64,000 nucleotides of DNA, from contig JAVBMW010000010.1 in NCBI GenBank assembly GCA_031551965.1, positions 1 to 64,000 of the forward strand, read 5' to 3'. This stretch comes from CALVGQ01 sp031551965. GTDB lineage: Bacteria; Bacillota_I; Bacilli_A; Erysipelotrichales; Erysipelotrichaceae. Both the position numbers and the translations under genes were made by a program. Positions 26,588-36,426 of this stretch are shown here, piece after piece (position 1 is the stretch's first letter; each line of letters begins with the position of its first letter). The notes under the pieces were generated by a model that worked only from the letters and a program-made list of their open reading frames with translations, searched no databases and was not told the DNA's origin.

Positions 26588-27988
26588 ATGTGTGTTAATT
26601 CTAATGATGTTCTTAAAGATACAAGTTTAATGAATGAATTAGCGAATGAATTAAATAAACTAACAGATACATCATTGACAAATATACTCAAGATGATAGG
26701 GGAAGCCTATCATTTTGAAAATGGGTTTATTTATCAAAGTGATTATAAAAATAATTTCAATTTGATGGAAAATTATACTACAAATAGAAACAAACAATTA
26801 CCTAAAATAGTCACTATAGATTTTTTTAATAATATTTTAGATGTGAATAAGTTAATTCAGAATTCTGATAAAAAAATGGAAACAATTTATTTTCATGAAT
26901 TAGATCCAAAAAGTATAGTACCAAAAAATAAATTAAGTTATTTTGCAGGAAAAATGTTTATTATGTTTTTTGTTTTGAACGAAGAAAAGAAACTGATTGC
27001 GGAAGTTGGTTTTTGCAGTGATGAAAATGAACAAACTTATAGCAATGATGATTTACAAGATTTAAATACATTGATTACGATGCTTGTGTACCAAGTGAGA
27101 AACAGAATTGCAGTTGAAAGTACACAATTAGCGATAAAAACATTAGAAAGTATTATGAATAATACAGGGTTTGATATCTACGTCAATGACTTTGAAACGC
27201 ATGAAGTCTTGTATGCAAATGAATCCATGGCAAAACCTTATGGTGGAGTTGAAACAACGAAAAATAAAACCTGTCATGAATGGTTGTATCACGGGCAAAA
27301 AGAAGAATGTACATACTGCCCTAAGCATAAAATCATCGATGATGAGGGTAACCCAACTAAAATCTATTCTTGGGATTACCAAAGACCAATGGATGGTGCC
27401 TGGTTTCGAGTTATGAGTGCAGCCTTTGATTGGACGGATGGTCGAGTTGCCCATGTAGTTAGTAGTATGGATATTACTGAGAATGTCAAAAACCAGGAAT
27501 TGATTAAAGAGATGGCGTATCTTGATGCCTTAACTAAAATACCAAATCGTAGACAACTGGAAGAAGATGTCAATGATTATGTGACTCATAATAAAGATAA
27601 AAATGCGACAATGTTGTTTGTGGATTTAAATCATTTTAAGAGTATTAATGATAATTTTGGACATAAATTTGGAGATGCGATTTTAGTTGCGATTGCACAA
27701 TATTTAAATAATGAATCATGTGTTAAATATCATGCTTATCGATATGCGGGAGATGAGTTTATTCTTTTCTTTGATAATGAGGACTATAAGCTTGATGAAG
27801 TAATTGCATCTATAAAACAACGCTTCGAAAAACCATGGGAAATCACGTTTGATTCAAATACACAATTGTTAAATTGTGGAGCCAGTTTCGGTTACGCCAC
27901 TTATCCAGTTGATGGTAAGAATTATGTAGAACTTTTGGATGCTTCTGATCAGAAAATGTATAAGGAAAAAAATAAGCAAAGAGATTGA
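26588..27988 (+). CDS. GAF-PAS-GGDEF diguanylate cyclase
   Basis: 466 residues: an N-terminal GAF-like region (about 10-180), a PAS domain (190-300) with the Cys-rich patch KTCHEWLYHGQKEECTYCPK, then a GGDEF domain whose active loop is RYAGDEF. It converts two GTP to c-di-GMP; Ala in the first Gly position is tolerated in active enzymes. No membrane segment is seen, so the signal is cytosolic. The three Cys and His of the PAS insert could bind metal or a redox signal (inference). ATG 26588 follows AGGAAGTGA. Confidence 0.85.
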   Translation: MCVNSNDVLKDTSLMNELANELNKLTDTSLTNILKMIGEAYHFENGFIYQSDYKNNFNLMENYTTNRNKQLPKIVTIDFFNNILDVNKLIQNSDKKMETIYFHELDPKSIVPKNKLSYFAGKMFIMFFVLNEEKKLIAEVGFCSDENEQTYSNDDLQDLNTLITMLVYQVRNRIAVESTQLAIKTLESIMNNTGFDIYVNDFETHEVLYANESMAKPYGGVETTKNKTCHEWLYHGQKEECTYCPKHKIIDDEGNPTKIYSWDYQRPMDGAWFRVMSAAFDWTDGRVAHVVSSMDITENVKNQELIKEMAYLDALTKIPNRRQLEEDVNDYVTHNKDKNATMLFVDLNHFKSINDNFGHKFGDAILVAIAQYLNNESCVKYHAYRYAGDEFILFFDNEDYKLDEVIASIKQRFEKPWEITFDSNTQLLNCGASFGYATYPVDGKNYVELLDASDQKMYKEKNKQRD

Positions 27989-27990
27989 AC

Positions 27991-28018
27991 TTGTATTTTA
28001 ATTGAAAACTAGTATAAT
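27991..28018 (+). promoter_or_regulatory. Promoter of the pheST T-box leader
   Basis: TTGTAT (27991-27996) and TATAAT (28013-28018) with a 16-base spacer, ahead of the leader. Confidence 0.6.
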
Positions 28019-28039
28019 AAATTTGTTAAAGCGTTATAA

Positions 28040-28248
28040 ATAAAGGATTAGTAAACGAAGGTAGATCAGGTAGAGAGAGGAATGAATGGTGAAATTTCCT
28101 TGTGGTCGAGTCGGTTGAATTCACCTTTATAGTGAGAGTAATGATCTCCGGAACTCACCGTTAAAGAGATAAGATGTGTCCATATTTATTGTGGATGAAT
28201 CAGGATGGTACCGCGCTAGTCGTTCCTGCACAGGAGCGATTTTTTTGT
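28040..28248 (+). ncRNA. T-box leader, phenylalanine type
   Basis: The T-box signature GGATGGTACCGCG (28203-28215) is followed by a terminator, TCGTTCCTG (28220-28228) with CAGGAGCGA (28231-28239) and seven T. The bulge UGGU fits a tRNA with discriminator A, as in tRNA-Phe. A TTC followed by A, in the GAATTCACC stretch of stem I near 28121, is a plausible Phe specifier. Uncharged tRNA-Phe should stabilise the antiterminator and switch on pheST. The left boundary is approximate. Confidence 0.88.
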
Positions 28249-28265
28249 TGGAAAGGAAATTGATT

Positions 28266-29297
28266 ATGGAAAAAATACAACAAGTTAAAGATGCAGCAAT
28301 ACAAGAAATTGAAAAATGTACAACGCTTGAGGAATTAAATCAAGCTCGTATCACCTATTTAGGGAAAAAAGGTCCGATTCAGGAATTGATGCTATTGATG
28401 AAGGATCTATCAGCTGAAGAAAAACCAACTTTTGGAGCGAAAGTGAATGAATGTAAACAAGCTGTCGCTTCTTATTTGGAAGAAAAGAAAGTTGTTTTAG
28501 AAGAAGCACATTTAAGTGAAAAACTACAGGAAGAAAAAATTGATATTACGATGCCTGGAGTGAATCTAAAACTTGGGAATCTTCATCCTTTAACGATGAT
28601 TTCACAAGAAGTTGAAGATTTATTTATAGGAATGGGATACACAGTTGCAGAAGGCCCAGAAGTTGAATCGGATTTCTTCAATTTTGAAAGAGCGAATATT
28701 CCAGCTGATCATCCAGCTCGTGATATGCAGGATACATTTTATATTGACCCTGAAACATTGCTTAGAACACATACGACCGCAATTCAAATGAGAGTGCTTG
28801 ATAAAGCAGATTCGCTTCCAATAAAAGTAATTTGTCCTGGAAAAACATATCGTCGCGATGATGACGATGCAACTCATTCACATCAGTTCATGCAGGCTGA
28901 AGGTTTAGTAGTTGGTGAAAATATCACATTGGCAGATCTTAAAGGAACTTTATCATTTATGGCTCAACGCATGTTTGGAAAAGGAAGAACGATTCGTTTC
29001 AGACCTAGTTATTTCCAATTCACGGAACCAAGTGTTGAGGTGGATGTATCTTGTCATATTTGTGGTGGTAAAGGATGTAATGTTTGTAAGGGAACAGGTT
29101 GGATCGAAATTTTAGGTGCGGGGATGGTTCATCCTAATGTGTTGGAAATGGCTGGATTTGATTCGACTAAATGCAGTGGTTTTGCTTTTGGGGTAGGACT
29201 AGAAAGAGTTGCGATGTTAAAATATGGAATTGATGATATCCGTAACTTCTATATAAATGATGCTCGATTCTTGAAATCGTTCAATCGTTTTGACTAA
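28266..29297 (+). CDS. pheS: Phenylalanine-tRNA ligase alpha subunit
   Basis: 343 residues, normal length for PheS. An N-terminal coiled coil (1-85), then class II motifs: the HPL region GNLHPLTMIS, motif 2 with TYRRDDDDATHSHQFMQ and motif 3 GVGLERVAML. A zinc-like Cys cluster CHICGGKGCNVC (about 260-272) is present, seen in some Bacillota. Together with PheT it charges tRNA-Phe as an alpha2-beta2 enzyme. ATG 28266 is chosen because upstream codons lie within the T-box and GAAAGGAAA precedes it. Confidence 0.95.
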   Translation: MEKIQQVKDAAIQEIEKCTTLEELNQARITYLGKKGPIQELMLLMKDLSAEEKPTFGAKVNECKQAVASYLEEKKVVLEEAHLSEKLQEEKIDITMPGVNLKLGNLHPLTMISQEVEDLFIGMGYTVAEGPEVESDFFNFERANIPADHPARDMQDTFYIDPETLLRTHTTAIQMRVLDKADSLPIKVICPGKTYRRDDDDATHSHQFMQAEGLVVGENITLADLKGTLSFMAQRMFGKGRTIRFRPSYFQFTEPSVEVDVSCHICGGKGCNVCKGTGWIEILGAGMVHPNVLEMAGFDSTKCSGFAFGVGLERVAMLKYGIDDIRNFYINDARFLKSFNRFD

Positions 29298-29311
29298 GGG
29301 GGTAAATAAAA

Positions 29312-31696
29312 ATGAAAGTTAGTGTTAATTGGCTTAAACAATATGTTGAAGTTAACTGCGATGCCAATCAATTGGCGGATGCCTTAACGACAGCAGGACT
29401 CGAAGTAGAGGGAATTGAAAGTGTAGCTTCTGGAACAAATTTAACTGTAGGACTAGTTAAGGAATGCATTGATCATCCTGATTCTGATCATTTGCATGTT
29501 TGTCAGGTAGATATTGGATATGAAGTGACTCAAATCGTTTGTGGTGCACCAAATGTAGCGGCAGGACAAAAAGTAATCGTCGCAAAACCAGGGGCAGTAT
29601 TGCCAGATGGAACTATTAAAAGCGGTTCGATCCGCGGTCAAGTATCTAATGGAATGATTTGTAGTTTAAGTGAACTTGGTGTTGATAAAAAGATGCTAAG
29701 TGAAGCACAACTCGCAGGAATTGAAATTTTAAATGATGATGCCGTTGTTGGGTGTGATAATGTGCTTGAATATTTAGGGCTGGATGATGTTATCCTTGAT
29801 GTAAAACAAACTCCAAATCGTGCAGACTTTATGTCGATGTGGTCTGTAGCGAAAGAAGTGGGAGCCATTTTAAATTCAAAAGTAACAATTCCAGAGTGCA
29901 AAGGCGTGAGTAATATTGGTAGCGCAACGGATTTAAAAATTGTATCTAAAACTGACAAATGCCCAGTTTTCTTAGGGAAAATCATTGGATCATTAAAAGT
30001 TGGACCAAGTCCAAAATGGATGGTAGATGCCCTTCATGGGTCGGGCGTTAAATCAATCAACAATGTCGTTGATATTTCTAACTATGTTATGCTTGAAACA
30101 GGTCAACCTTTGCATTTCTATGATTTAGCGAAAGTTCCTGCTAAAGAAATCACTGTTGTCGATGATATTGAAATGACAATGACTGCACTTGATGGTCAAG
30201 AATATCAAGTTTTCAAAAATGACTTAGTGATCACGACTGCAGGACGCCCTACAGGACTTGCAGGGATCATGGGTGGTGATGATAGTAAAATCGATGAAGA
30301 AACTACAGGCATCATCATTGAAGCTGCTCATTTCAATCGTGTCAATATTCGTAATACTTCTCGCCGTGTAGGGTTAAATACTGAAGCTAGTTCTCGTTTC
30401 ACAAAAGGACTTGAACCACAGGCTCAAATAAAAGCGATGGACAGAGCAGTTCAATTGTTGAGCGAACTAGCTGATGCACAATTAATTGAAGAAACTATAA
30501 CGGTTGGTGAAATCAACTACAATTTAATAAAAGTAAGTGAAACATTAGAACATTGTAACCAATTATTAGGAACCTCTTTTACTAAGGAACAAGTCAATGA
30601 TGTATTCACAAGATTAGATTTCGCACCACAATGGGAAGTGAATACAGTTACTTGCACGATACCAAGTTATCGTACTGATATCTTTATTCGTGAAGATCTA
30701 GATGAAGAAATTATTCGTTTATTAGGTTACGAAGATTTAAAGACTACACTACCAACAATGCCTGCAACAGTGGGTGAACTTAGTGATCGTCAAAGAATGC
30801 GTCGCAACATAAAACAATCCTTAACTGGTTTAGGAATGCAAGAAGTTGTAACATATACCCTTGTTTCTGATAGTTTTACAAATCAAGCAGTTATGCCACT
30901 TGGTAAAGTTGTGTCTCTTGCATTACCGATGAGTGAAGAAAGAAAAAATGTACGCAACAGCTTGATTATGAGCATGATCGAATGTTTGGCATACAACCAA
31001 AATCATAAAAATGACAATAACAATCTTTTTGAAATTTCAAATGTATATGCAGAAAACCTAGTTGAAGAACGTTTAGGAATGGTTTTCTCTGGTAGTCTAC
31101 AAGCTTCTCGCTTAAATAAGCTTGAAATCGAATCTGATTTCTATACAGCAAAAGGAGTATTGCTTACTACACTAGAAAAATTAGGCTTTGGAAAAGATCG
31201 TATCAGTTTTAAAGAAAATACGATTGAAGTAGAACGTTTCCATCCATATCGCAGTGCTTGTGTTTATTTAGGTAAAGATTTGTTAGGAATTATGGGTGAA
31301 ATCCATCCAACTATACAAAAAGAGTGGGGTATCACAAAAGCTGTATACGCTGAAATTAAGTTGGATCAGCTACTTAATGCGAAAGCAAGCAAAGTAAAAT
31401 TTGTACCATTAAACAAATTCCCGGCTGTACATCGTGATATTGCGATGATCGTCGAAGCAGATTTAGCAGTTGAACAACTAGCGAAAACAATTCGTTCAGC
31501 AGGAAAGCTTGTGAAAGATGTAGAAGTATTTGATATCTATCGTGGAGAACATGTTGAGAAAGGTTTCAAATCAGTAGCTCTGTCTATCACATATCAATCT
31601 GATGATCATACATTAACTGAACAAGAAATCAGTCAAGTTCATGAATCCATTCTAGCTAAACTTAAGAATGATTGCCAAGCAAATTTAAGAGGTTAA
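29312..31696 (+). CDS. pheT: Phenylalanine-tRNA ligase beta subunit
   Basis: 794 residues, full length. Domains in order: EMAP/tRNA-binding (40-150, VGLVKECIDHPDSDHLHVCQ), B3/B4 editing (210-400), B5 (410-480) and the C-terminal ferredoxin-like anticodon-binding domain (700-794, FPAVHRDIAMIV). The start has GGGGG upstream and lies 14 bases behind pheS. It is controlled with pheS by the T-box. Confidence 0.95.
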   Translation: MKVSVNWLKQYVEVNCDANQLADALTTAGLEVEGIESVASGTNLTVGLVKECIDHPDSDHLHVCQVDIGYEVTQIVCGAPNVAAGQKVIVAKPGAVLPDGTIKSGSIRGQVSNGMICSLSELGVDKKMLSEAQLAGIEILNDDAVVGCDNVLEYLGLDDVILDVKQTPNRADFMSMWSVAKEVGAILNSKVTIPECKGVSNIGSATDLKIVSKTDKCPVFLGKIIGSLKVGPSPKWMVDALHGSGVKSINNVVDISNYVMLETGQPLHFYDLAKVPAKEITVVDDIEMTMTALDGQEYQVFKNDLVITTAGRPTGLAGIMGGDDSKIDEETTGIIIEAAHFNRVNIRNTSRRVGLNTEASSRFTKGLEPQAQIKAMDRAVQLLSELADAQLIEETITVGEINYNLIKVSETLEHCNQLLGTSFTKEQVNDVFTRLDFAPQWEVNTVTCTIPSYRTDIFIREDLDEEIIRLLGYEDLKTTLPTMPATVGELSDRQRMRRNIKQSLTGLGMQEVVTYTLVSDSFTNQAVMPLGKVVSLALPMSEERKNVRNSLIMSMIECLAYNQNHKNDNNNLFEISNVYAENLVEERLGMVFSGSLQASRLNKLEIESDFYTAKGVLLTTLEKLGFGKDRISFKENTIEVERFHPYRSACVYLGKDLLGIMGEIHPTIQKEWGITKAVYAEIKLDQLLNAKASKVKFVPLNKFPAVHRDIAMIVEADLAVEQLAKTIRSAGKLVKDVEVFDIYRGEHVEKGFKSVALSITYQSDDHTLTEQEISQVHESILAKLKNDCQANLRG

Positions 31697-31704
31697 TCTC
31701 AATC

Positions 31705-31732
31705 AAGAACATCGCATTGGTGTTCTTTTTTT
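31705..31732 (+). terminator. Terminator after pheST
   Basis: AAGAACA (31705-31711) pairs with TGTTCTT (31721-31727), followed by a T run to 31732. Confidence 0.8.
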
Positions 31733-31832
31733 GACTTTTCAGTGTAATAAATATTATTCCGGTGTCAATACATGATTAAAATATTAACATTAGAAATAAT
31801 TTGTAAGATTAAAAATATGGATAAAAAAGGTA

Positions 31833-31882
31833 TTGACAAAACAAACTTACAGTTGTAATCTATAGATAAGTTACAACAGTAA
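31833..31882 (+). promoter_or_regulatory. Promoter and twin operators of the BlaI/M56 pair
   Basis: A consensus TTGACA (31833-31838) and TAATCT (31856-31861) are 17 bases apart. Operator 1, TTACAGTTGTAA (31847-31858), covers the -10; operator 2, TTACAACAGTAA (31871-31882), lies just after the start of transcription. Read on the opposite strand, operator 2 differs from operator 1 at one base. The TACA-N2-TGTA core is typical of BlaI/MecI sites. Confidence 0.8.
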
Positions 31883-31896
31883 CCTTTGGAGGGTAT

Positions 31897-32280
31897 ATGA
31901 AAGAATTATTCGCAAAAATAGCTGACTCTGAATTGGAGGTGTTGAAATTACTTTGGGAAAATAATGAGCCTATGAGTATGCCTCAAATCAGAAGTATTCT
32001 AATTGATAAAACTGGATGGACTGAGTCAACAATTAAAACTTTGCTTTATCGCTTATGTGATAAAGAAGTAGTTATTGCAGAGAAAAAAGATGTCTTTTAT
32101 TATCGACCTTTGATCACAGAATCTCAATACAATGAGTATGCAACAGCTACTTTAATCGATAAATTATATAATGGAAGTGCTAAAAATTTACTCGCATCTT
32201 TAATTGGAAGTAATAAATTAAATGATGAAGATATCCAAGAATTAACTGAAATGTTTAAGATAGGTGAACACAATGAATGA
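31897..32280 (+). CDS. BlaI/MecI/CopY-family repressor
   Basis: 127 residues: a winged helix (10-75, LEVLKLLWENNEPMSMPQI and WTESTIKTLLYRLCDKEVV) and a C-terminal dimerisation helix region. It should bind the two operators upstream and be inactivated by cleavage that depends on the adjacent M56 protein. GGAGG (31888-31892) precedes the ATG. It overlaps the M56 gene by 8 bases. Confidence 0.88.
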   Translation: MKELFAKIADSELEVLKLLWENNEPMSMPQIRSILIDKTGWTESTIKTLLYRLCDKEVVIAEKKDVFYYRPLITESQYNEYATATLIDKLYNGSAKNLLASLIGSNKLNDEDIQELTEMFKIGEHNE

Positions 32281-34243
32281 TTTACTTCGTTCAATTTTAA
32301 TGACTTCATTAATTGGTTCTATTTTGACAATATGTATTTTTCTAATAAATAAATTGTTTAAAAAACTATCCTTTTTATTTCAATATTATATTTGGATATT
32401 AATAATTGTTTTACTAATCATACCACTTAATTTTACTTTTCCAGTTAAATATCAAGCTACAAAGATCGTAAATACACAAATCCCAATATTAACAGTTAAA
32501 GATATTGTGGATGAAATAATACCGATTGAACAAAGTATGAATGTGGTCAATCAAAGTGACAATCAAAATCGAATTCAAAGCGAAAAGACATCTATTGATT
32601 TTGCAACAACATCAATCTATATTTGGTTTTTGGGAATAGTTGCTTATTTACTTTGGAATGTATTTGATTACTTAAAATTCATTAAAATCCTTAGGTTACA
32701 TGATTTACCTGCCAAAGAAAATGAACTTAATATTTTAAAAATGCTAAAAGTAACTAGTGTAAGACTAGTTAGAAATGGTGTTGCTGCAACACCTATGTTA
32801 GTAGGTTTGTTTAAACCTGTAATTATCATTCCTGACCAAGAATTTACTGATACACAAATAGCCAATATATTGATGCATGAGCTTATTCATTTAAGTAGGT
32901 ATGATATCTTAGTGAAGTGGATAGTGATGTTTGTCCATGCGATTCATTGGTTTAACCCATTTGTCTATGTTATACATGATCAAATCAATAAAACTTGTGA
33001 ATTGTCCTGTGATGAATTAGTAATTAGAAATTTAGATGCTAAAGGTAAACAAAGCTATGGTGAAACATTGATTTCAGTTATGGCGCAACATAAACAATCC
33101 TTTGGTGTTCTTTCAACGACGATGTGTGAGGATAAGAAAATATTGAAAGAGAGGTTAGAATCTATTATGCAATACAAAAAGAAATCAAATTGGATAAAAC
33201 TTGTATCCATGTTGATGGTTGTATCAATTGTACTTGGAGCATGCGCACTTGAAACTTCTACAAAAAATGCCCTTTCTGATTCAGGAATGGTTCAAACTAA
33301 TATCAATACAAGTTATACAAATGAATTTCTAGCTGATAAAGGCTATACAGATCAAATGCTTCAAATCATTAAAGGATTTAGAGATAACTATAATAAAAAT
33401 ACGAATAGTAAAGTAGACGATGCAAAAGAAATAGTGTATATTGTTGAATCTCTGCCAATTCCTGATGAAGGATATACTTATGGGCCTATTAATATCAATT
33501 ACAACCAACAAAATGAAACTTTAGGATTAGAGATTCATTATGAAAACAATATGCTCACAAACCCAGCCGAGTTTAGAGATTCAATTTATGAAAACAATGC
33601 TGCATTATTATTCTTGGCATATGAGGATATAACGGAAATCGAGTTGGTTTTTGAAGTAGGAGAATATAGTGTGCTTTATTTAAGAGAGAATGTACTTTTA
33701 AACTTCAAAGATGTTAGTTTAGATAAAATAGGTGATGTAAAAAAAGCTTTAGTAGCCAATTTTAAAATGAAAGAATACAATTGGTCACATTGGGATCGTT
33801 ATTATTTAGGTGTTGGTTATGAACAGATACCTAATCGTCAAGGAGTAGATCCTGATGAGTATATTGAATATGAAAATGGCCTTATTGTGGCAACATACAA
33901 TTATGAAAATGGGTATAGTAATTCATTCTATTTTGTAGAAAACACAATGATTCCATCCCATGATGATGGGGAGCCTAGCTCTACAATGATGATTGCTAAA
34001 GTGTGGTCATTAAAAGAAAGTACAGAAACCTATAAAGACGTGCTTATTGAATATGGACCTGCAGATTATGAAGCTAACTATGATAAAAAACATTATGTAT
34101 CTTATCAGTTTGCTTTGAATGAAAATGAGCTTTATCCAGAAATTACAGATAAGTGGGCATTCTTCGTATTTGAAAACAATCAATTAACTGAATCGGGAAT
34201 TATTATGGGTAATGATTATCCGCAGCTTTTTCCAGAAAAATAG
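32273..34243 (+). CDS. BlaR1/MecR1-type M56 metallopeptidase sensor with unusual C-terminal domain
   Basis: 656 residues. An N-terminal membrane region with helices near 5-25, 35-55 and 105-125, then the zinc site HELIH (LMHELIHLSRYD, about 202-214), a helix near 310-330, and an extracellular part to the end. In true BlaR1 this part is a penicillin-binding domain; here I find no SxxK/KTG signature, and the region resembles the DUF4825-type sensors of M56 proteins, so it probably senses something other than beta-lactams. ATG 32273 follows AGGTG; the upstream GTG (32264) is less likely. Confidence 0.78.
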   Translation: MNDLLRSILMTSLIGSILTICIFLINKLFKKLSFLFQYYIWILIIVLLIIPLNFTFPVKYQATKIVNTQIPILTVKDIVDEIIPIEQSMNVVNQSDNQNRIQSEKTSIDFATTSIYIWFLGIVAYLLWNVFDYLKFIKILRLHDLPAKENELNILKMLKVTSVRLVRNGVAATPMLVGLFKPVIIIPDQEFTDTQIANILMHELIHLSRYDILVKWIVMFVHAIHWFNPFVYVIHDQINKTCELSCDELVIRNLDAKGKQSYGETLISVMAQHKQSFGVLSTTMCEDKKILKERLESIMQYKKKSNWIKLVSMLMVVSIVLGACALETSTKNALSDSGMVQTNINTSYTNEFLADKGYTDQMLQIIKGFRDNYNKNTNSKVDDAKEIVYIVESLPIPDEGYTYGPININYNQQNETLGLEIHYENNMLTNPAEFRDSIYENNAALLFLAYEDITEIELVFEVGEYSVLYLRENVLLNFKDVSLDKIGDVKKALVANFKMKEYNWSHWDRYYLGVGYEQIPNRQGVDPDEYIEYENGLIVATYNYENGYSNSFYFVENTMIPSHDDGEPSSTMMIAKVWSLKESTETYKDVLIEYGPADYEANYDKKHYVSYQFALNENELYPEITDKWAFFVFENNQLTESGIIMGNDYPQLFPEK

Positions 34244-34251
34244 CATGGAAT

Positions 34252-34286
34252 AGACTTTAGTAAATCAAGCTGAAGTCTTTTTTTTT
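34252..34286 (+). terminator. Terminator after the M56 gene
   Basis: AGACTTTAG (34252-34260) pairs with CTGAAGTCT (34270-34278), with one G:U pair, followed by nine T. Confidence 0.8.
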
Positions 34287-34348
34287 GGTATAAGACTAGA
34301 AAAAAGGTAAGAATTTTGATATAGTCGAAGAATGAAATGAGGAATAAT

Positions 34349-35878
34349 ATGAAATTTCTGAAGAAGGTTTTTAATCGATTAACGATTACAATTGCTTTAC
34401 TTGCGGTTGAAGTAGTATTATTTGGTATTCTTTTATCTGGTTTTATTAATATGATGCCACTAGTCAGTTTACTTAGTTATGTATTAAGTGTATTGGTGGT
34501 ATTAAATTTAGTGAATCGTGTTGAAGATTCCTCAATTAAGATTGTATGGATCATTGTGATCATGATGATTCCGATTTTTGGTGGAATATTATTCTTATTA
34601 TTTGGAAGCAGACGTCCGATTCGTAAAATGAATGCTCGAGTTGATCGGGAACATGAGCTTATTTCAAAAGTTTTGCCTGCGAATGAAGATGTTGTACAAA
34701 GGGTGAAAGAAAATGATGAGCGATTAATGAAATCATTTCATTATATTCAACAAAGTTCTAATTATCCGGTATATACAAATACAGATACTCGTTATTATAG
34801 TTTTGGACAGGATATGTTTAAAGATATGTTGATCGATCTTGAGCAGGCAAAAGAATATATATTTTTAGAATATTTTATTATAAAAGAGAATAGTTCAATG
34901 TGGCAACAAATTGTTACTATTTTAAAAAGAAAAGCGAGTGAAGGTGTCGATGTTCGTTTGATTTATGATGATATTGGCTCAGTTGGTTTACTGTCACTTG
35001 GTCATATTACAGAGTTAGTGAAAGCACAAATTAAAATCGTTATCTTCAATCCATTTGTACCTGTGATGGCAGTGGCGATGAATAATCGTGATCATCGAAA
35101 AATATTAGTTGTTGATGGTCATGTTGCATACAATGGAGGAATCAATCTTGCTGATGAATACATCAATGAAGATGATCGTTTAGGAGTTTGGAAAGACACA
35201 GGAATACGATTAGAAGGAGAAGCAGTGACAAGTTTCACATTAATGTTCTTAGAAACATGGAATGCTTTCTGTTTAGATAATCAAAGAGTAGAAGATTTAA
35301 ACAATTATATTTCAAAGTTGTCAATGAACTCAGATGGTTTTGTCATTCCTTATGGAGATTCGCCGTTAGATCGGGAGAATCTTGGCGAAAATGTTTATAT
35401 TGAAGTCTTAAGCCATGCAACAAACTATGTCACTATATTCACTCCTTATTTGATTATCAGTGAAAAGATGATTTATGCTTTACAAATGGCGGCAAAACGA
35501 GGAGTGGACGTTCGTTTGTTGACACCTGGTATTCCTGATAAAAAAATCGTATATCGTATGACGCGGTCTTATTATAAAGACTTATTGTTGGCAGGTGTTC
35601 GCATTTATGAATTTACACCTGGATTTTTACATGCTAAAAGTTTCTTGTGCGATGATGAGCTTGCGGTAGTAGGGACGATCAACTTAGATTATCGTAGCTT
35701 ATATCTTCATTTTGAGTGTGCTACATTATTGTATAAGACAAGCAGTATTTCAAAACTTAAGGAAGACACATTAGAAACCATCAGTCAAAGCCGTGAAGTG
35801 ACTCTTGATGACTGTAAACTTGGATTTTTTGGGAAATTGTTTAATGATATCATGCATATATTTGCACCACTGATGTAA
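34349..35878 (+). CDS. cls: Cardiolipin synthase
   Basis: 509 residues: two N-terminal membrane helices (12-35, 55-80) and two phospholipase-D domains. The HKD motifs are HRKILVVDG (after NNRD, near residue 250) and HAKSFLCDD (near 430). It condenses two phosphatidylglycerol molecules to cardiolipin in the membrane. ATG 34349 is preferred over 34337 because GAGGA lies between them. It is a stand-alone gene followed by a bidirectional terminator. Confidence 0.9.
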   Translation: MKFLKKVFNRLTITIALLAVEVVLFGILLSGFINMMPLVSLLSYVLSVLVVLNLVNRVEDSSIKIVWIIVIMMIPIFGGILFLLFGSRRPIRKMNARVDREHELISKVLPANEDVVQRVKENDERLMKSFHYIQQSSNYPVYTNTDTRYYSFGQDMFKDMLIDLEQAKEYIFLEYFIIKENSSMWQQIVTILKRKASEGVDVRLIYDDIGSVGLLSLGHITELVKAQIKIVIFNPFVPVMAVAMNNRDHRKILVVDGHVAYNGGINLADEYINEDDRLGVWKDTGIRLEGEAVTSFTLMFLETWNAFCLDNQRVEDLNNYISKLSMNSDGFVIPYGDSPLDRENLGENVYIEVLSHATNYVTIFTPYLIISEKMIYALQMAAKRGVDVRLLTPGIPDKKIVYRMTRSYYKDLLLAGVRIYEFTPGFLHAKSFLCDDELAVVGTINLDYRSLYLHFECATLLYKTSSISKLKEDTLETISQSREVTLDDCKLGFFGKLFNDIMHIFAPLM

Positions 35879-35880
35879 AA

Positions 35881-35908
35881 AAAGGTTGATCAATTTTGAT
35901 CAGCCTTT
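35881..35908. terminator. Bidirectional terminator
   Basis: AAAGGTTGATCA (35881-35892) pairs with TGATCAGCCTTT (35897-35908), with one G:U pair, between convergent genes. Confidence 0.75.
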
Positions 35909-35925
35909 TATGTAGGTTTCTTTGA

Positions 35926-36426
35926 TTAAAAGATGTTTCCAATTATTCCATAAGTTGCTAAAGAGACGATTACTGCAGCGATAAATACTCCTAAGAATAT
36001 TGATATAAATGCTTTTGTCTTGTTCATTTTTAAAACTGAAGCGATAAGAGCGCCGGTCCAAGCACCAGTTCCAGGTAAAGGAATAGCTACGAAGAGACAC
36101 AAACCCCAAAACGCATATTTTGTAACTTGATCACTTTTTGATAAAGCTTTTTCTTCTAGTTTGTTTACGATTTTAGCTGTGAAATCAAATTTTTTCATTA
36201 AATCAAAAACAAAATCTAAAAGTAACAAGATGAATGGAATTGGTAATAAGTTTCCAATAATCGCTAAAGAAGCGGTTGTTTTCCAATCAAGCCCTAACAT
36301 AAATCCTACTGGAATCGCTCCACGTAATTCAATGATAGGTAACATTGAAATAAAGAAAACGCCAATAATTTTACCTGCGCTTGCTCCGAAAATTCCCACA
36401 AGCCACATTACAATTTTATTTCCCAT
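35926..36426 (-). CDS. COG2426-type small multidrug-export membrane protein
   Basis: 166 residues with about four to five membrane helices. The motif IIELRGAIPVG near residue 31 and the loop FVAIPLPGTGAWTG near 113 identify the COG2426 family, annotated as putative small multidrug exporters and structurally akin to the DedA/SNARE-associated group. Real function unproven. The start is at 36426, with upstream GA-rich sequence as a weak ribosome site. Confidence 0.78.
   Translation of the reverse strand: MGNKIVMWLVGIFGASAGKIIGVFFISMLPIIELRGAIPVGFMLGLDWKTTASLAIIGNLLPIPFILLLLDFVFDLMKKFDFTAKIVNKLEEKALSKSDQVTKYAFWGLCLFVAIPLPGTGAWTGALIASVLKMNKTKAFISIFLGVFIAAVIVSLATYGIIGNIF

Noticed and set aside
27143..27454. 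103-residue minus-strand open frame
   Set aside because: It lies opposite the PAS domain of the diguanylate cyclase and looks like a shadow frame.
34337..34348. Alternative upstream start of cardiolipin synthase
   Set aside because: The ribosome site GAGGA lies inside these codons, which supports the later ATG at 34349.
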